In this document: positions 14,855-21,465 of the stretch, in pieces
Layout of the letters: every line of letters begins with the position of its first letter
Numbering within the stretch: the first letter of the stretch is position 1
IMG/VR virus record: IMGVR_UViG_3300033146_001218
Span: 1 to 33,083 of that record
From: a virus
Reading direction: 5' to 3' (one strand)
DNA: 33,083 bases
Translations under genes and position numbers: made by a program
Notes under the pieces: generated by a model
Databases searched by the model: none
What the model was told of the DNA's origin: nothing
The model's input: only the letters and a program-made list of their open reading frames with translations

Positions 14855-15538
14855 ATGAAAAAATTGAAAACATATAAACAATTATTTGAAAATACATATA
14901 ATTTTGAATTTTTTATCGCTATTGAAAATCGTGATTTAGATAGAATCAAAGAAATAGTTGAAAAAAAAGATTTTGATATAAATATACAAAACATGTATGA
15001 AAACAATGGTCTATTGTGTTTAATTGGATTGAAAAATGATAAAGATATTGATTATGATATAGCAAAATATTTAATAAATAATGGTATAGATATTAATTTA
15101 GAAAGTAAGACATCACACGAGAATTTGTTGATGACTGCAATATCAAAAAGGAAAAATAAAATAGTAGAATTATTATTAGAAGAAGATGATATTAATGTTG
15201 ATAATTTTGGTATATATAATGCGATTTATTATGCTTCTTGGTTTAATTTAGATATAAAACTCGCTGAAAAAATAATCAAAAAAGGTTGTGATATTAATAT
15301 TAGCTCATATCATGATATAACACCATTGATGAAAGCATCATTAAATGAAGATATGGATATGATAAAAATGTTAATTGATTATGATGCTGATTGGAATTTG
15401 GTAGATAATGAAGGTGATACGTTTTTAGATATTTTACACCTTATGAGTAATGATAAGTATAAAAAAATAAAATCATTATATCCAGAAAAATATAAAGAAT
15501 ATGTAAAAAATAAAAAAGTTGGAGATTTCAACTTATAA
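14855..15538 (+). CDS. Ankyrin-repeat protein with leader-like N-terminus and DFNL C-terminus
   Basis: The 227-residue protein begins MKKLKTYKQLFE, with L-F-E as possible cleavage site. About five ankyrin-type units follow: A-I-E-N-R-D-L-D-R-I; Y-L-I-N-N-G-I-D-I-N; L-L-M-T-A-I-S-K-R-K; K-G-C-D-I-N-I-S; T-P-L-M-K-A-S-L-N-E-D; and I-D-Y-D-A-D-W-N. The end has Y-P-E-K-Y-K-E-Y and V-G-D-F-N-L. Ankyrin arrays bind proteins, and a delivered host-binding factor would be in keeping with the leader. The ATG directly follows the TAA of the preceding gene, and the GH16 gene starts 14 bases after the stop. Confidence 0.78.
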   Translation: MKKLKTYKQLFENTYNFEFFIAIENRDLDRIKEIVEKKDFDINIQNMYENNGLLCLIGLKNDKDIDYDIAKYLINNGIDINLESKTSHENLLMTAISKRKNKIVELLLEEDDINVDNFGIYNAIYYASWFNLDIKLAEKIIKKGCDINISSYHDITPLMKASLNEDMDMIKMLIDYDADWNLVDNEGDTFLDILHLMSNDKYKKIKSLYPEKYKEYVKNKKVGDFNL

Positions 15539-15552
15539 AAAAAAGTAAAAAT

Positions 15553-16272
15553 ATGAACATGAAATGGAGTGGATATAATTGGATAACACAAGAACGATGG
15601 GGTATTATGCATACAGATAAACCTTACAACTGGTATGATGAAAAATCTGTTAAAGTAAATAAAGATGGTTTTTTAGAATTAAGTATCAATTTCAATCCTA
15701 AAAAAATTATAATCGATGATAAAGAATATAACCCTGAACTTGGTATCGGATTAGTTTCATCAACATACAAAGATTTTACTTATGGTTACTATGAAATAGA
15801 AGCAAAATTACCGAATTCACCTTTTTCTTGGCCAGCATTTTGGATGTGGAGTTGGGAATCTTGGCCACCAGAAATAGATATATTTGAAGGTTATACAAAC
15901 TATAAAGGTAGTTATTTTAAAATATCAAATAGTTGGAAAATCTGGAAAATCTGGAATATACAAACTAATATACACTATAAGATAAATGAACTTAAACATA
16001 AAAGTATTGGTAGTGCTAAAGGTTTTATCGATTTATTTAAAAAATCACCAAGTAAAAGATTTATTAAATACGGTATGTTATGGAAACCAGATGAAATAAC
16101 ATTTTATTATGATGGTAGAGTTGTTAGAAAAATAACAGATTCAAAAATTTTAGATAAAATTAAAGGACATAAGATGAATTTAATATTGAATAATGGCGTT
16201 ACTAAAGATGATATTAGAGCAATCGAAGGCGATCCGATGATCATAAAATACTTCACTTACACAGACTTATAA
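15553..16272 (+). CDS. Glycoside hydrolase family 16 (endo-beta-glucanase/galactanase type)
   Basis: The 239-residue protein carries the GH16 active-site motif E-I-D-I-F-E at residues 107-112; E107 is the expected nucleophile, D109 the helper and E112 the acid/base. The surrounding fold signals agree: F-T-Y-G-Y-Y-E-I-E-A-K-L before it, W-P-A-F-W-M-W-S just upstream, and G-M-L-W-K-P-D-E-I-T-F-Y-Y-D-G after it. GH16 enzymes cut beta-1,3/1,4 glucans or marine galactans such as agar and carrageenan. The substrate cannot be told here. There is no signal peptide, so it probably acts as a virion part or after lysis. ATG 15553 or 15559 could be the start. Confidence 0.88.
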   Translation: MNMKWSGYNWITQERWGIMHTDKPYNWYDEKSVKVNKDGFLELSINFNPKKIIIDDKEYNPELGIGLVSSTYKDFTYGYYEIEAKLPNSPFSWPAFWMWSWESWPPEIDIFEGYTNYKGSYFKISNSWKIWKIWNIQTNIHYKINELKHKSIGSAKGFIDLFKKSPSKRFIKYGMLWKPDEITFYYDGRVVRKITDSKILDKIKGHKMNLILNNGVTKDDIRAIEGDPMIIKYFTYTDL

Positions 16273-16303
16273 CTAATAAATAGCATATAAAGTAATATAA
16301 TAT

Positions 16304-16331
16304 AGGAGATAATTGTATTATCTTCTTTTTT
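16304..16331 (+). terminator. Intrinsic terminator after the GH16 gene
   Basis: A short hairpin pairs GGAGATAAT (16305-16313) with ATTATCTTC (16317-16325), including one G-T pair, with a 3-base loop and a following T run. It ends the leader-gene/GH16 unit. Its loop overlaps the TTG of the next promoter. Confidence 0.65.
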
Positions 16332-16342
16332 GTCTACATTTG
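16313..16342 (+). promoter_or_regulatory. Bacteroidota-type promoter
   Basis: TTG at 16313-16315, 19 bases of spacer, and TACATTTG at 16335-16342 fit the TTG-N17-23-TAnnTTTG promoter recognised by the primary sigma factor of Bacteroidota. The next ATG (16347) starts four bases after the box, so that mRNA would have almost no leader. Confidence 0.7.
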
Positions 16343-16346
16343 TAAA

Positions 16347-16445
16347 ATGAAATTTATAAGAGAAGCATCAATAGATATAATATTATTTATATCAGCAATA
16401 TTCCTCAATGAAAACGCATATGATAAATTATATAATTTTTTTTAA
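16347..16445 (+). CDS. Small hypothetical membrane peptide (32 aa)
   Basis: A 32-codon ORF lies immediately after a good promoter. It encodes MKFIREASIDIILFISAIFL and a short polar end, with one hydrophobic helix at about residues 9-20. The promoter placement is the main reason to believe it. There is no known family. It could instead be an untranslated stretch upstream of a second promoter at 16457. Confidence 0.4.
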   Translation: MKFIREASIDIILFISAIFLNENAYDKLYNFF

Positions 16446-16456
16446 TCATATATAAT

Positions 16457-16487
16457 TTGGTTTATTGGTTTATTTATTATATATTTG
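16457..16487 (+). promoter_or_regulatory. Bacteroidota-type promoter
   Basis: TTG at 16457-16459, a 20-base spacer and TATATTTG at 16480-16487 match the Bacteroidota consensus. The bases after the box (TAAAAT) resemble those after the 16335 box. It lies 19 bases before the ATG at 16507 and probably drives the following cluster of small genes early in infection. Confidence 0.75.
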
Positions 16488-16506
16488 TAAAATAAAATCT
16501 AAAAAT

Positions 16507-16710
16507 ATGGGAAAAATAAAAGAAATTTTTATTGATACGATGAATGAAACAAGAGATGCTTCACATCAAGAATTATTAAATTTATTGACATTAAAAAATG
16601 AACAACTTGATTTAAAAGATGATGATATTGAAAATCTAACAGATGATGAATTAATATCATTAATCGCTCAAAAAAATTTATTAATTAAAAGTAAAGAAAT
16701 TAAAAAATAA
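16507..16710 (+). CDS. Hypothetical protein (67 aa)
   Basis: A small, charged, helical protein (MGKIKEIFIDTMNE ... ending S-K-E-I-K-K). The frame is open from 16465, but the promoter at 16457-16487 covers that upstream ATG, so the start at 16507 is chosen. No domain is recognised. A stretch with D-L-K-D-D-D-I-E-N-L-T-D-D-E-L suggests a short acidic helix pair. It is the first gene of a plus-strand cluster running to 18460, five bases before the next ORF. Confidence 0.6.
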   Translation: MGKIKEIFIDTMNETRDASHQELLNLLTLKNEQLDLKDDDIENLTDDELISLIAQKNLLIKSKEIKK

Positions 16711-16715
16711 ATATC

Positions 16716-17429
16716 ATGACAGAAATATTTTTAGTGGTTATCGCACTTATTCTTTTTTATGTATATAAAACAAACACAAAGTTTTCAAATATATTTAAAC
16801 GTAAATCAAAAACAAAATCGACACACTACTCTTATCGTGAAAGTAGAAATACTTCAACAAAATCACGAAGAAAAAATAAAACAAAAAATCATATTACGGA
16901 TGATCCAACAGTTGAATTATTTATGTATGAAATAATGGCAAAAATGAAAACAGATTTTTTATATAACCCTTATCATGATAAATTTTCTTCAAAAAATTCA
17001 ATTTATAAATATAAGTTAGAAAATAATGAGATAATTAATATACGTGTTGATAAACAACATATAACTAAATTAGAATATATTTTTGGTAAAAAAGGTAAAC
17101 GTTCAACACTATCTTCTTCACAATCAAGTATATTATTAGATTTTTATTTAGAACTTTTGAAATCATCAACAAGTCGAGGTAAAAATTATAATTTTGATAT
17201 ATCATTTAATGAATATCAAAATAAATATAATAATAAACGAGGTAAATTATTCACTGATGAACAATTAAAAGAGCAAACTAAATATAAGAAATTATTAGAT
17301 ATTTTTAATCTTAGAAAACAACAATTAGATGAATTATCAGATGGCGACTCAAATAGAGATATTTTGGCAAATGAATTAATTGTAGTTGAGAAAAAAATGA
17401 AGAAAATATATCCAAAAACAGGCTTATAA
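16716..17429 (+). CDS. Membrane-anchored basic protein (237 aa)
   Basis: One N-terminal transmembrane segment (about residues 3-17) is followed by a strongly basic Ser/Arg/Lys linker (about 24-58) and a soluble domain of about 170 residues. The domain includes Y-K-Y-K-L-E-N-N-E-I-I-N-I-R-V and a Lys/Glu-rich C-terminal helix. No family is recognised. The basic linker just inside the membrane suggests the bulk is cytoplasmic. It belongs to the small-gene cluster behind the host-type promoter, so early host modification or immunity to other phages are possibilities without direct support. Confidence 0.6.
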   Translation: MTEIFLVVIALILFYVYKTNTKFSNIFKRKSKTKSTHYSYRESRNTSTKSRRKNKTKNHITDDPTVELFMYEIMAKMKTDFLYNPYHDKFSSKNSIYKYKLENNEIINIRVDKQHITKLEYIFGKKGKRSTLSSSQSSILLDFYLELLKSSTSRGKNYNFDISFNEYQNKYNNKRGKLFTDEQLKEQTKYKKLLDIFNLRKQQLDELSDGDSNRDILANELIVVEKKMKKIYPKTGL

Positions 17430-17460
17430 TATCATTAAAATTACACATTATCCATTACTA

Positions 17461-17895
17461 ATGATAATTGGCAACAATAACGAAAATGAAAAAATCATGA
17501 GAATAATAGACAAATTAATCGAAGAAAAAGAAAGAGAAATAATAGAGTTAAAACCAAAATATTATCTTATTTTAGGTTATTTATCTACATTTATGTCATT
17601 ACAATCATTAAATGTAATAATTATACCTGGTGTTTATTTATTCCTTCATTTTTTAATATTAGAATCTGATGCAGAAACAAATATTGAAGAAATTATGCGA
17701 CATATTATATATTTATTTGTTTCATTTTTCTTTCTTGTGTTGAGTTTTGATTTTAGATATTCATATAAAATAGTTGATGATTGGTTTGGTATTCGTAAGT
17801 ATAAAGAAGCATTATATGATCTTAGTGTATTACAAGAAAAAAAATCAATAATTGAAGAATCTGAAAAAATTTGTGAAACAATAAAAAACAAATAA
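17461..17895 (+). CDS. Predicted two-helix membrane protein (144 aa)
   Basis: A charged N-terminal helix with R-I-I-D-K-L-I-E-E-K-E-R-E-I (residues 14-27) precedes two hydrophobic regions (about 36-67 and 83-99), with a short acidic loop between, then a helical cytoplasmic tail ending K-I-C-E-T-I-K-N-K. No known family is evident. It is larger than most holins and not next to the lysozyme, so a holin role is unlikely. The gene begins 31 bases after its neighbour and is three bases before the next. Confidence 0.6.
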   Translation: MIIGNNNENEKIMRIIDKLIEEKEREIIELKPKYYLILGYLSTFMSLQSLNVIIIPGVYLFLHFLILESDAETNIEEIMRHIIYLFVSFFFLVLSFDFRYSYKIVDDWFGIRKYKEALYDLSVLQEKKSIIEESEKICETIKNK

Positions 17896-17897
17896 AA

Positions 17898-18173
17898 ATG
17901 AGTTACATATTTGATAAAATAAAAGAATTAGAAATAAATTGTCCTGCTTGTGAAGATTTTTATGACGATGATCAATATACTTGCGATACTTGTTGGTGTG
18001 AAGGTGGACAAGGTAAAATAAATGCTTACGACTGGTTAAAAGAAAATGGTCATATAGTTAAACCATATTGCGAAGGTGTAATACATCATAGTTGCGAATA
18101 TTTTGATCAAATAACTGCTTGTAAAAATTGCCAAGTTAAAGAATTTAAATATAGAACAAATAAATTAAAATAA
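17898..18173 (+). CDS. Cys-rich, probable zinc-binding protein (91 aa)
   Basis: The 91-residue protein has about nine cysteines: C-P-A-C near residue 15, C-D-T-C-W-C near 29-34, then single cysteines at about 58 and 66 with H-H before the second, and C-K-N-C near 74-77. Paired C-x-x-C knuckles indicate one or two zinc sites. Such proteins often bind nucleic acid or host proteins, but no named family fits. It starts two bases after the previous stop and is followed two bases later by the next gene. Confidence 0.6.
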   Translation: MSYIFDKIKELEINCPACEDFYDDDQYTCDTCWCEGGQGKINAYDWLKENGHIVKPYCEGVIHHSCEYFDQITACKNCQVKEFKYRTNKLK

Positions 18174-18175
18174 AT

Positions 18176-18460
18176 ATGAATGATAAATTTACAAAAAGAT
18201 TAGAAGAATATCTAAATTCAGAATGTAGTGATTATGGTTTAGATTATACTTGGGAATGGATAGATGATTGTAATTATTGTGAAGCAACAATCACAAAAGA
18301 ATTATGCGACAATGTTGCTATAATACATCTGAAATATGATGAGAAAAATGATGATTTATCAATTGAACTTAGTGAAGATAGTTATGAAATAACACGAGAA
18401 TTTGATTGGACAATCAAATATTTTTGGATGCTTGTCGCACCACGTCTTTTCAATAATTAA
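18176..18460 (+). CDS. Hypothetical acidic protein (94 aa)
   Basis: The last gene of the small-gene cluster encodes a soluble 94-residue acidic protein with Y-T-W-E-W-I-D-D-C-N-Y-C near residue 25 and a beta-rich middle (A-T-I-T-K-E and A-I-I-H-L-K-Y-D-E-K). Tryptophans are frequent for its size. No family is recognised. A bidirectional terminator follows and separates it from the convergent polymerase gene. Confidence 0.58.
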   Translation: MNDKFTKRLEEYLNSECSDYGLDYTWEWIDDCNYCEATITKELCDNVAIIHLKYDEKNDDLSIELSEDSYEITREFDWTIKYFWMLVAPRLFNN

Positions 18461-18502
18461 AAAAAAAAGACTAAGTTTTTATAACTTAGTCTTTTTTTTT
18501 TT
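18461..18502. terminator. Bidirectional intrinsic terminator
   Basis: AGACTAAGTT (18468-18477) pairs with AACTTAGTCT (18483-18492) around a 5-base loop, flanked by an A run and a T run. It serves both the plus-strand cluster ending at 18460 and the minus-strand polymerase gene ending at 18501. Confidence 0.85.
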
Positions 18503-20273
18503 AATCCCAAAAATCATCATATTCGATTTCACCATTATCTGATTTTTCTTCAGTATCAATATCCGAAAAATCATCTTCAATATTACTTTCTATAACTTTT
18601 TTCTCAATTGATACAGATGGCTCTTCTATTTTAATTTCTTCTTTTTCAATATAATCACCATTTTCAGTATAATCTAAATCATCAGATGATATAATTTCGA
18701 TATTATCATCTTCCATATCATAATCATCTTTAACAATCTTTTTCTTTTTCTTTTTCTTATTAGTAGAAAATAAAGAATTTAAAACAGATAATCTTTTATT
18801 TATCTCAGGTAAACCAATAGGTTCGATAAATCTATTCGCAATTGACAAAAATGTTTTTTCAAATTGCATATCATAATCAACTTCAATTCCTTCTTCTGTT
18901 GTTACTTCTGTCGGATGAAAACTTCGTAGATAAGCAAATCTATCAGCACTAGTATATTTATCTTCTTGTTGTATCTTTAAATCATTTTTTGTAAAGTACC
19001 ATTTAATTCTACCACCATTTAAGAGGTTATATCGTGTCTTATATGATGTGTGTTCGTTCAATAGATAGTTATGTAACACAGCCGCTTTAACAGAGAAATG
19101 AGCACCTTTTAATGTTTCCATTCGACCTTGATCTTCAACCATTTTTATTTCATAATTATTTAAAGATGTAGTCATTGAAATATCTTCAACATCAGCCAAC
19201 TTAAATTCTTTTTTAAGATTTTTCATTATTTTCAAAATCTCTTTAATAGATACATTACCTGGGTTTTTGAACAAATATTTAATAAAATCCCAAATATTTT
19301 CTCTTACAAATGTTGGTGTCGAACTTTTAACAATTTCAACACCTTTTGGATAAAAATGTGATAAATCTTCAAAGAATACTCCATCTTCCCAAACAACATT
19401 ATTAATATAATGTTTTTTCTGAATATGTAAAGCAGATTTATTGATAGTTTCTAATTCAAAATCATGTATAGAATCAACACCATATTTATCAGCATATTCT
19501 TTTAAATATTTATTAAACATCGGTTGTGTAAAAACAGCATTCATGTGTAGTATAAATTTTAACTCATCTCCCTTAAAGTCAATACTTTCCATTATTGGGG
19601 TATATGAAATATATAATGAATCTGTATCACCATATATCACTAATGGAACTGTTCTAATACCTCTATATAAGTGAACAGATGAATCATTTGTCAAATCTGG
19701 TCTTGGTTCAATATCAAATTCATTAGGTATTGGTTTAATATTTGATAAATCAGCAATAAATACTTTCTCAATTATTTGATATTCATCACCATCTATGTTT
19801 ATAATATCTTTATCTGATTCAACAAAATCATTTTGATTAAGATAATATGCTTCTAATATTTTATCAAAACCTGTTGTCTTTTCATCATCTTCTCTACCCC
19901 AAGCATCAATCAATACTTCATCTTTTCGATGTATGTAATATTTTTTATCAAATTTAGAAATATACATAACACCAATATTATCAATATTCTCTATCTCATT
20001 TCTACCCCAATTATCATAAAAATATTCTTCAATGTGATCTAACATCCAGTTAATTACTTCTCTCGAACTGGCTGTAATCGCATTGGCTATATCTGCATTT
20101 GATACTGTAAATGCTGGGTGACAAAATGCTCCATATGTACCATTTAATACTAATTTTAATGCTAATTGCATCGCCTTAGCATAATCTCTTTCAGATTGTG
20201 TTTGTAAGAGTTTTTCTTTCAACTCTTTAATTTTTTCACGTTTTTGTGTCTCTGTCATATCTTTTATTTCCAT
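18501..20273 (-). CDS. 43: DNA polymerase family B, C-terminal fragment (T4 gp43-like, split)
   Basis: The 590-residue protein starts just before polymerase motif B, with K40 and N-G-T-Y-G at 44-48. It continues with motif C, Y-G-D-T-D-S at 214-219, whose two Asp bind catalytic metals, and the Q-K-K-H-Y segment that corresponds to the thumb-side K-K-x-Y. The exonuclease domain and motif A (D-x-x-S-L-Y-P) are missing and must be encoded elsewhere; the two pieces would assemble into the replicative enzyme. Motifs B and C are about 170 residues apart against roughly 55 in T4, so there is an insertion at about 90-205. The acidic tail ends D-D-F-W-D, possibly a sliding-clamp contact. No stop-free extension lies upstream. 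Confidence 0.88.
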   Translation of the reverse strand: MEIKDMTETQKREKIKELKEKLLQTQSERDYAKAMQLALKLVLNGTYGAFCHPAFTVSNADIANAITASSREVINWMLDHIEEYFYDNWGRNEIENIDNIGVMYISKFDKKYYIHRKDEVLIDAWGREDDEKTTGFDKILEAYYLNQNDFVESDKDIINIDGDEYQIIEKVFIADLSNIKPIPNEFDIEPRPDLTNDSSVHLYRGIRTVPLVIYGDTDSLYISYTPIMESIDFKGDELKFILHMNAVFTQPMFNKYLKEYADKYGVDSIHDFELETINKSALHIQKKHYINNVVWEDGVFFEDLSHFYPKGVEIVKSSTPTFVRENIWDFIKYLFKNPGNVSIKEILKIMKNLKKEFKLADVEDISMTTSLNNYEIKMVEDQGRMETLKGAHFSVKAAVLHNYLLNEHTSYKTRYNLLNGGRIKWYFTKNDLKIQQEDKYTSADRFAYLRSFHPTEVTTEEGIEVDYDMQFEKTFLSIANRFIEPIGLPEINKRLSVLNSLFSTNKKKKKKKIVKDDYDMEDDNIEIISSDDLDYTENGDYIEKEEIKIEEPSVSIEKKVIESNIEDDFSDIDTEEKSDNGEIEYDDFWD

Positions 20274-20318
20274 ATGATTTATAGTAAAAATCTAAAAAAA
20301 GTTATTCATTTCCATGAA

Positions 20319-20328
20319 TTAATATATA
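20319..20328 (+). promoter_or_regulatory. Late-promoter-like box
   Basis: TTAATATATA lies on the plus strand, 18 bases before an ATG at 20347 that opens only a 7-codon frame. The membrane protein at 20424 is the first sizeable gene downstream. The spacing matches other copies of the box. Confidence 0.35.
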
Positions 20329-20423
20329 AAAGAAAAAAGATAATTATGATTAAAAAAAAGAGTTCTTAGATGTATATAATAGCAATTTACCTTGTAAATA
20401 TACAAAATTTGTTTATAGGTTAA

Positions 20424-20699
20424 ATGGTGTTGAAGTTGATGGAAAAAAAATCAACTAAAAAATATATAATGTATGTATTGATTATTTTATTTTTTGTCGG
20501 TTTTTTATCGACAGTTTTTAATTTGAATGAAACAATTATTAAAATTGCAACATTATCATTTGCGTTCATACTCGTACCAATAGTTATTTCTATTTTTGTT
20601 GGTGTGTTTTTAAATATGAGAAGAATCAAAAGAATAATGAAAAAATTAAATATATCAGATACAGATGAATATAATAATTTAGCATCTTTATATTTGTAA
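20424..20699 (+). CDS. Small two-helix membrane protein, possible holin
   Basis: The 91-residue protein has two hydrophobic segments (Y-I-M-Y-V-L-I-I-L-F-F-V-G-F-L, about 14-28; and I-A-T-L-S-F-A-F-I-L-V-P-I-V-I-S-I-F, about 41-58) separated by a short hairpin, and a basic tail with R-R-I-K-R-I-M-K-K. Small size, two membrane helices and a charged C-terminus are holin-like, and a late-type box and the lysozyme gene lie within 2 kb. No sequence family is recognised. The ATG at 20439 is an equally good start. Confidence 0.5.
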   Translation: MVLKLMEKKSTKKYIMYVLIILFFVGFLSTVFNLNETIIKIATLSFAFILVPIVISIFVGVFLNMRRIKRIMKKLNISDTDEYNNLASLYL

Positions 20700-20745
20700 T
20701 GTTAGTGTGATTATATAAACAATAGAAAAAAATCAGATTTCAATG

Positions 20746-20824
20746 TTAATATATAATTATAATAAGCTATTATTTTAGATAGTGAAAAAAAAAATGTTTT
20801 TCTATATATGAGATTTAATATATA
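20746..20824 (+). promoter_or_regulatory. Two late-promoter-like boxes before the tail tube gene
   Basis: Exact TTAATATATA sequences occur at 20746-20755 and 20815-20824. The second has 25 bases to the tail tube ATG. The tail tube is a high-copy late protein, so a strong or doubled late promoter would be expected here. Confidence 0.5.
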
Positions 20825-20849
20825 GAATATAAAAAAAAATATAAAAATT

Positions 20850-21407
20850 ATGCCTTTACCACATTTTACAAATATTGAGTCTCATAATCAAAATTGGGAG
20901 CCTGTTTTTAAAAACCTATTTGAAGTAGTTATAGCATTACCACCAGCAATTGAAGCCTTACATCCTAATCATGTAACATTATTATTAGAGAATGTAATTA
21001 AAGCATCATTTCCGGTTTATCCTGTTATTGAAGAAGCGGAACAATTCTTCAAATTTAGTTCAAGAAAATTCTTGAAAATGCCAACAACAACATCAACAAA
21101 TCTAAAATTATCATTAAACATGAATGTTAATGATGATCTTCAAGTTTTTACTTGGAGAATGATGAAAGATTGGTATGATTTAGTTTGGAATAATGAAGAT
21201 GGTTCATTACATTATAAGAAAAATATTATTTCTGATATTGTTGTTCATGCTCACGATAAAGAAGGACACGTTATTAGAAGAGTAACATATTTCAATTGTC
21301 AAATTAAATCAATCACCGGCTGGGAAGATATTGATTGGTCTGGACAAGATATAGCAAGTTTAGAAGTAGAATTTGTAGCAGATTATTTTACAGATATGTA
21401 TTATTAG
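20850..21407 (+). CDS. 19: Tail tube protein, T4 gp19-like
   Basis: The 185-residue protein has the size and pattern of the T4 gp19 tube family: a short N-terminus, N-L-F-E-V-V-I-A-L-P early, a middle with R-K-F-L-K-M-P and L-K-L-S-L-N-M-N-V-N-D, W-R-M-M-K-D-W-Y-D-L-V, and a C-terminal strand set with I-T-G-W-E-D-I-D-W-S before V-E-F-V-A-D-Y. Hexameric rings of this protein form the inner tube through which DNA passes. It is a single gene behind late-type boxes, ends at a strong terminator and has relatively more G+C-rich, conserved codons than its neighbours, as expected for a highly expressed protein. Confidence 0.85.
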   Translation: MPLPHFTNIESHNQNWEPVFKNLFEVVIALPPAIEALHPNHVTLLLENVIKASFPVYPVIEEAEQFFKFSSRKFLKMPTTTSTNLKLSLNMNVNDDLQVFTWRMMKDWYDLVWNNEDGSLHYKKNIISDIVVHAHDKEGHVIRRVTYFNCQIKSITGWEDIDWSGQDIASLEVEFVADYFTDMYY

Positions 21408-21423
21408 ACACAAAAAAAAGACA

Positions 21424-21463
21424 AAAAAAAAAAAGATTATCAATCGATAATCTTTTTTTTTTT
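21424..21463. terminator. Bidirectional intrinsic terminator
   Basis: GATTATC (21435-21441) pairs with GATAATC (21446-21452) around AATC, extended by flanking A and T runs that also pair. It stops transcripts of the tail tube gene (plus) and the lysozyme gene (minus). Confidence 0.85.
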
Positions 21464-21465
21464 GT

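Noticed and set aside
16465-16506. Upstream ATG at 16465 for the 67-residue protein
   Set aside because: The promoter -7 box at 16480-16487 lies within this extension, so the transcript would start after the upstream ATG.
20347-20370. Tiny ORF MIKKKSS after a late-type box
   Set aside because: Seven codons are too short to call a gene without other evidence.
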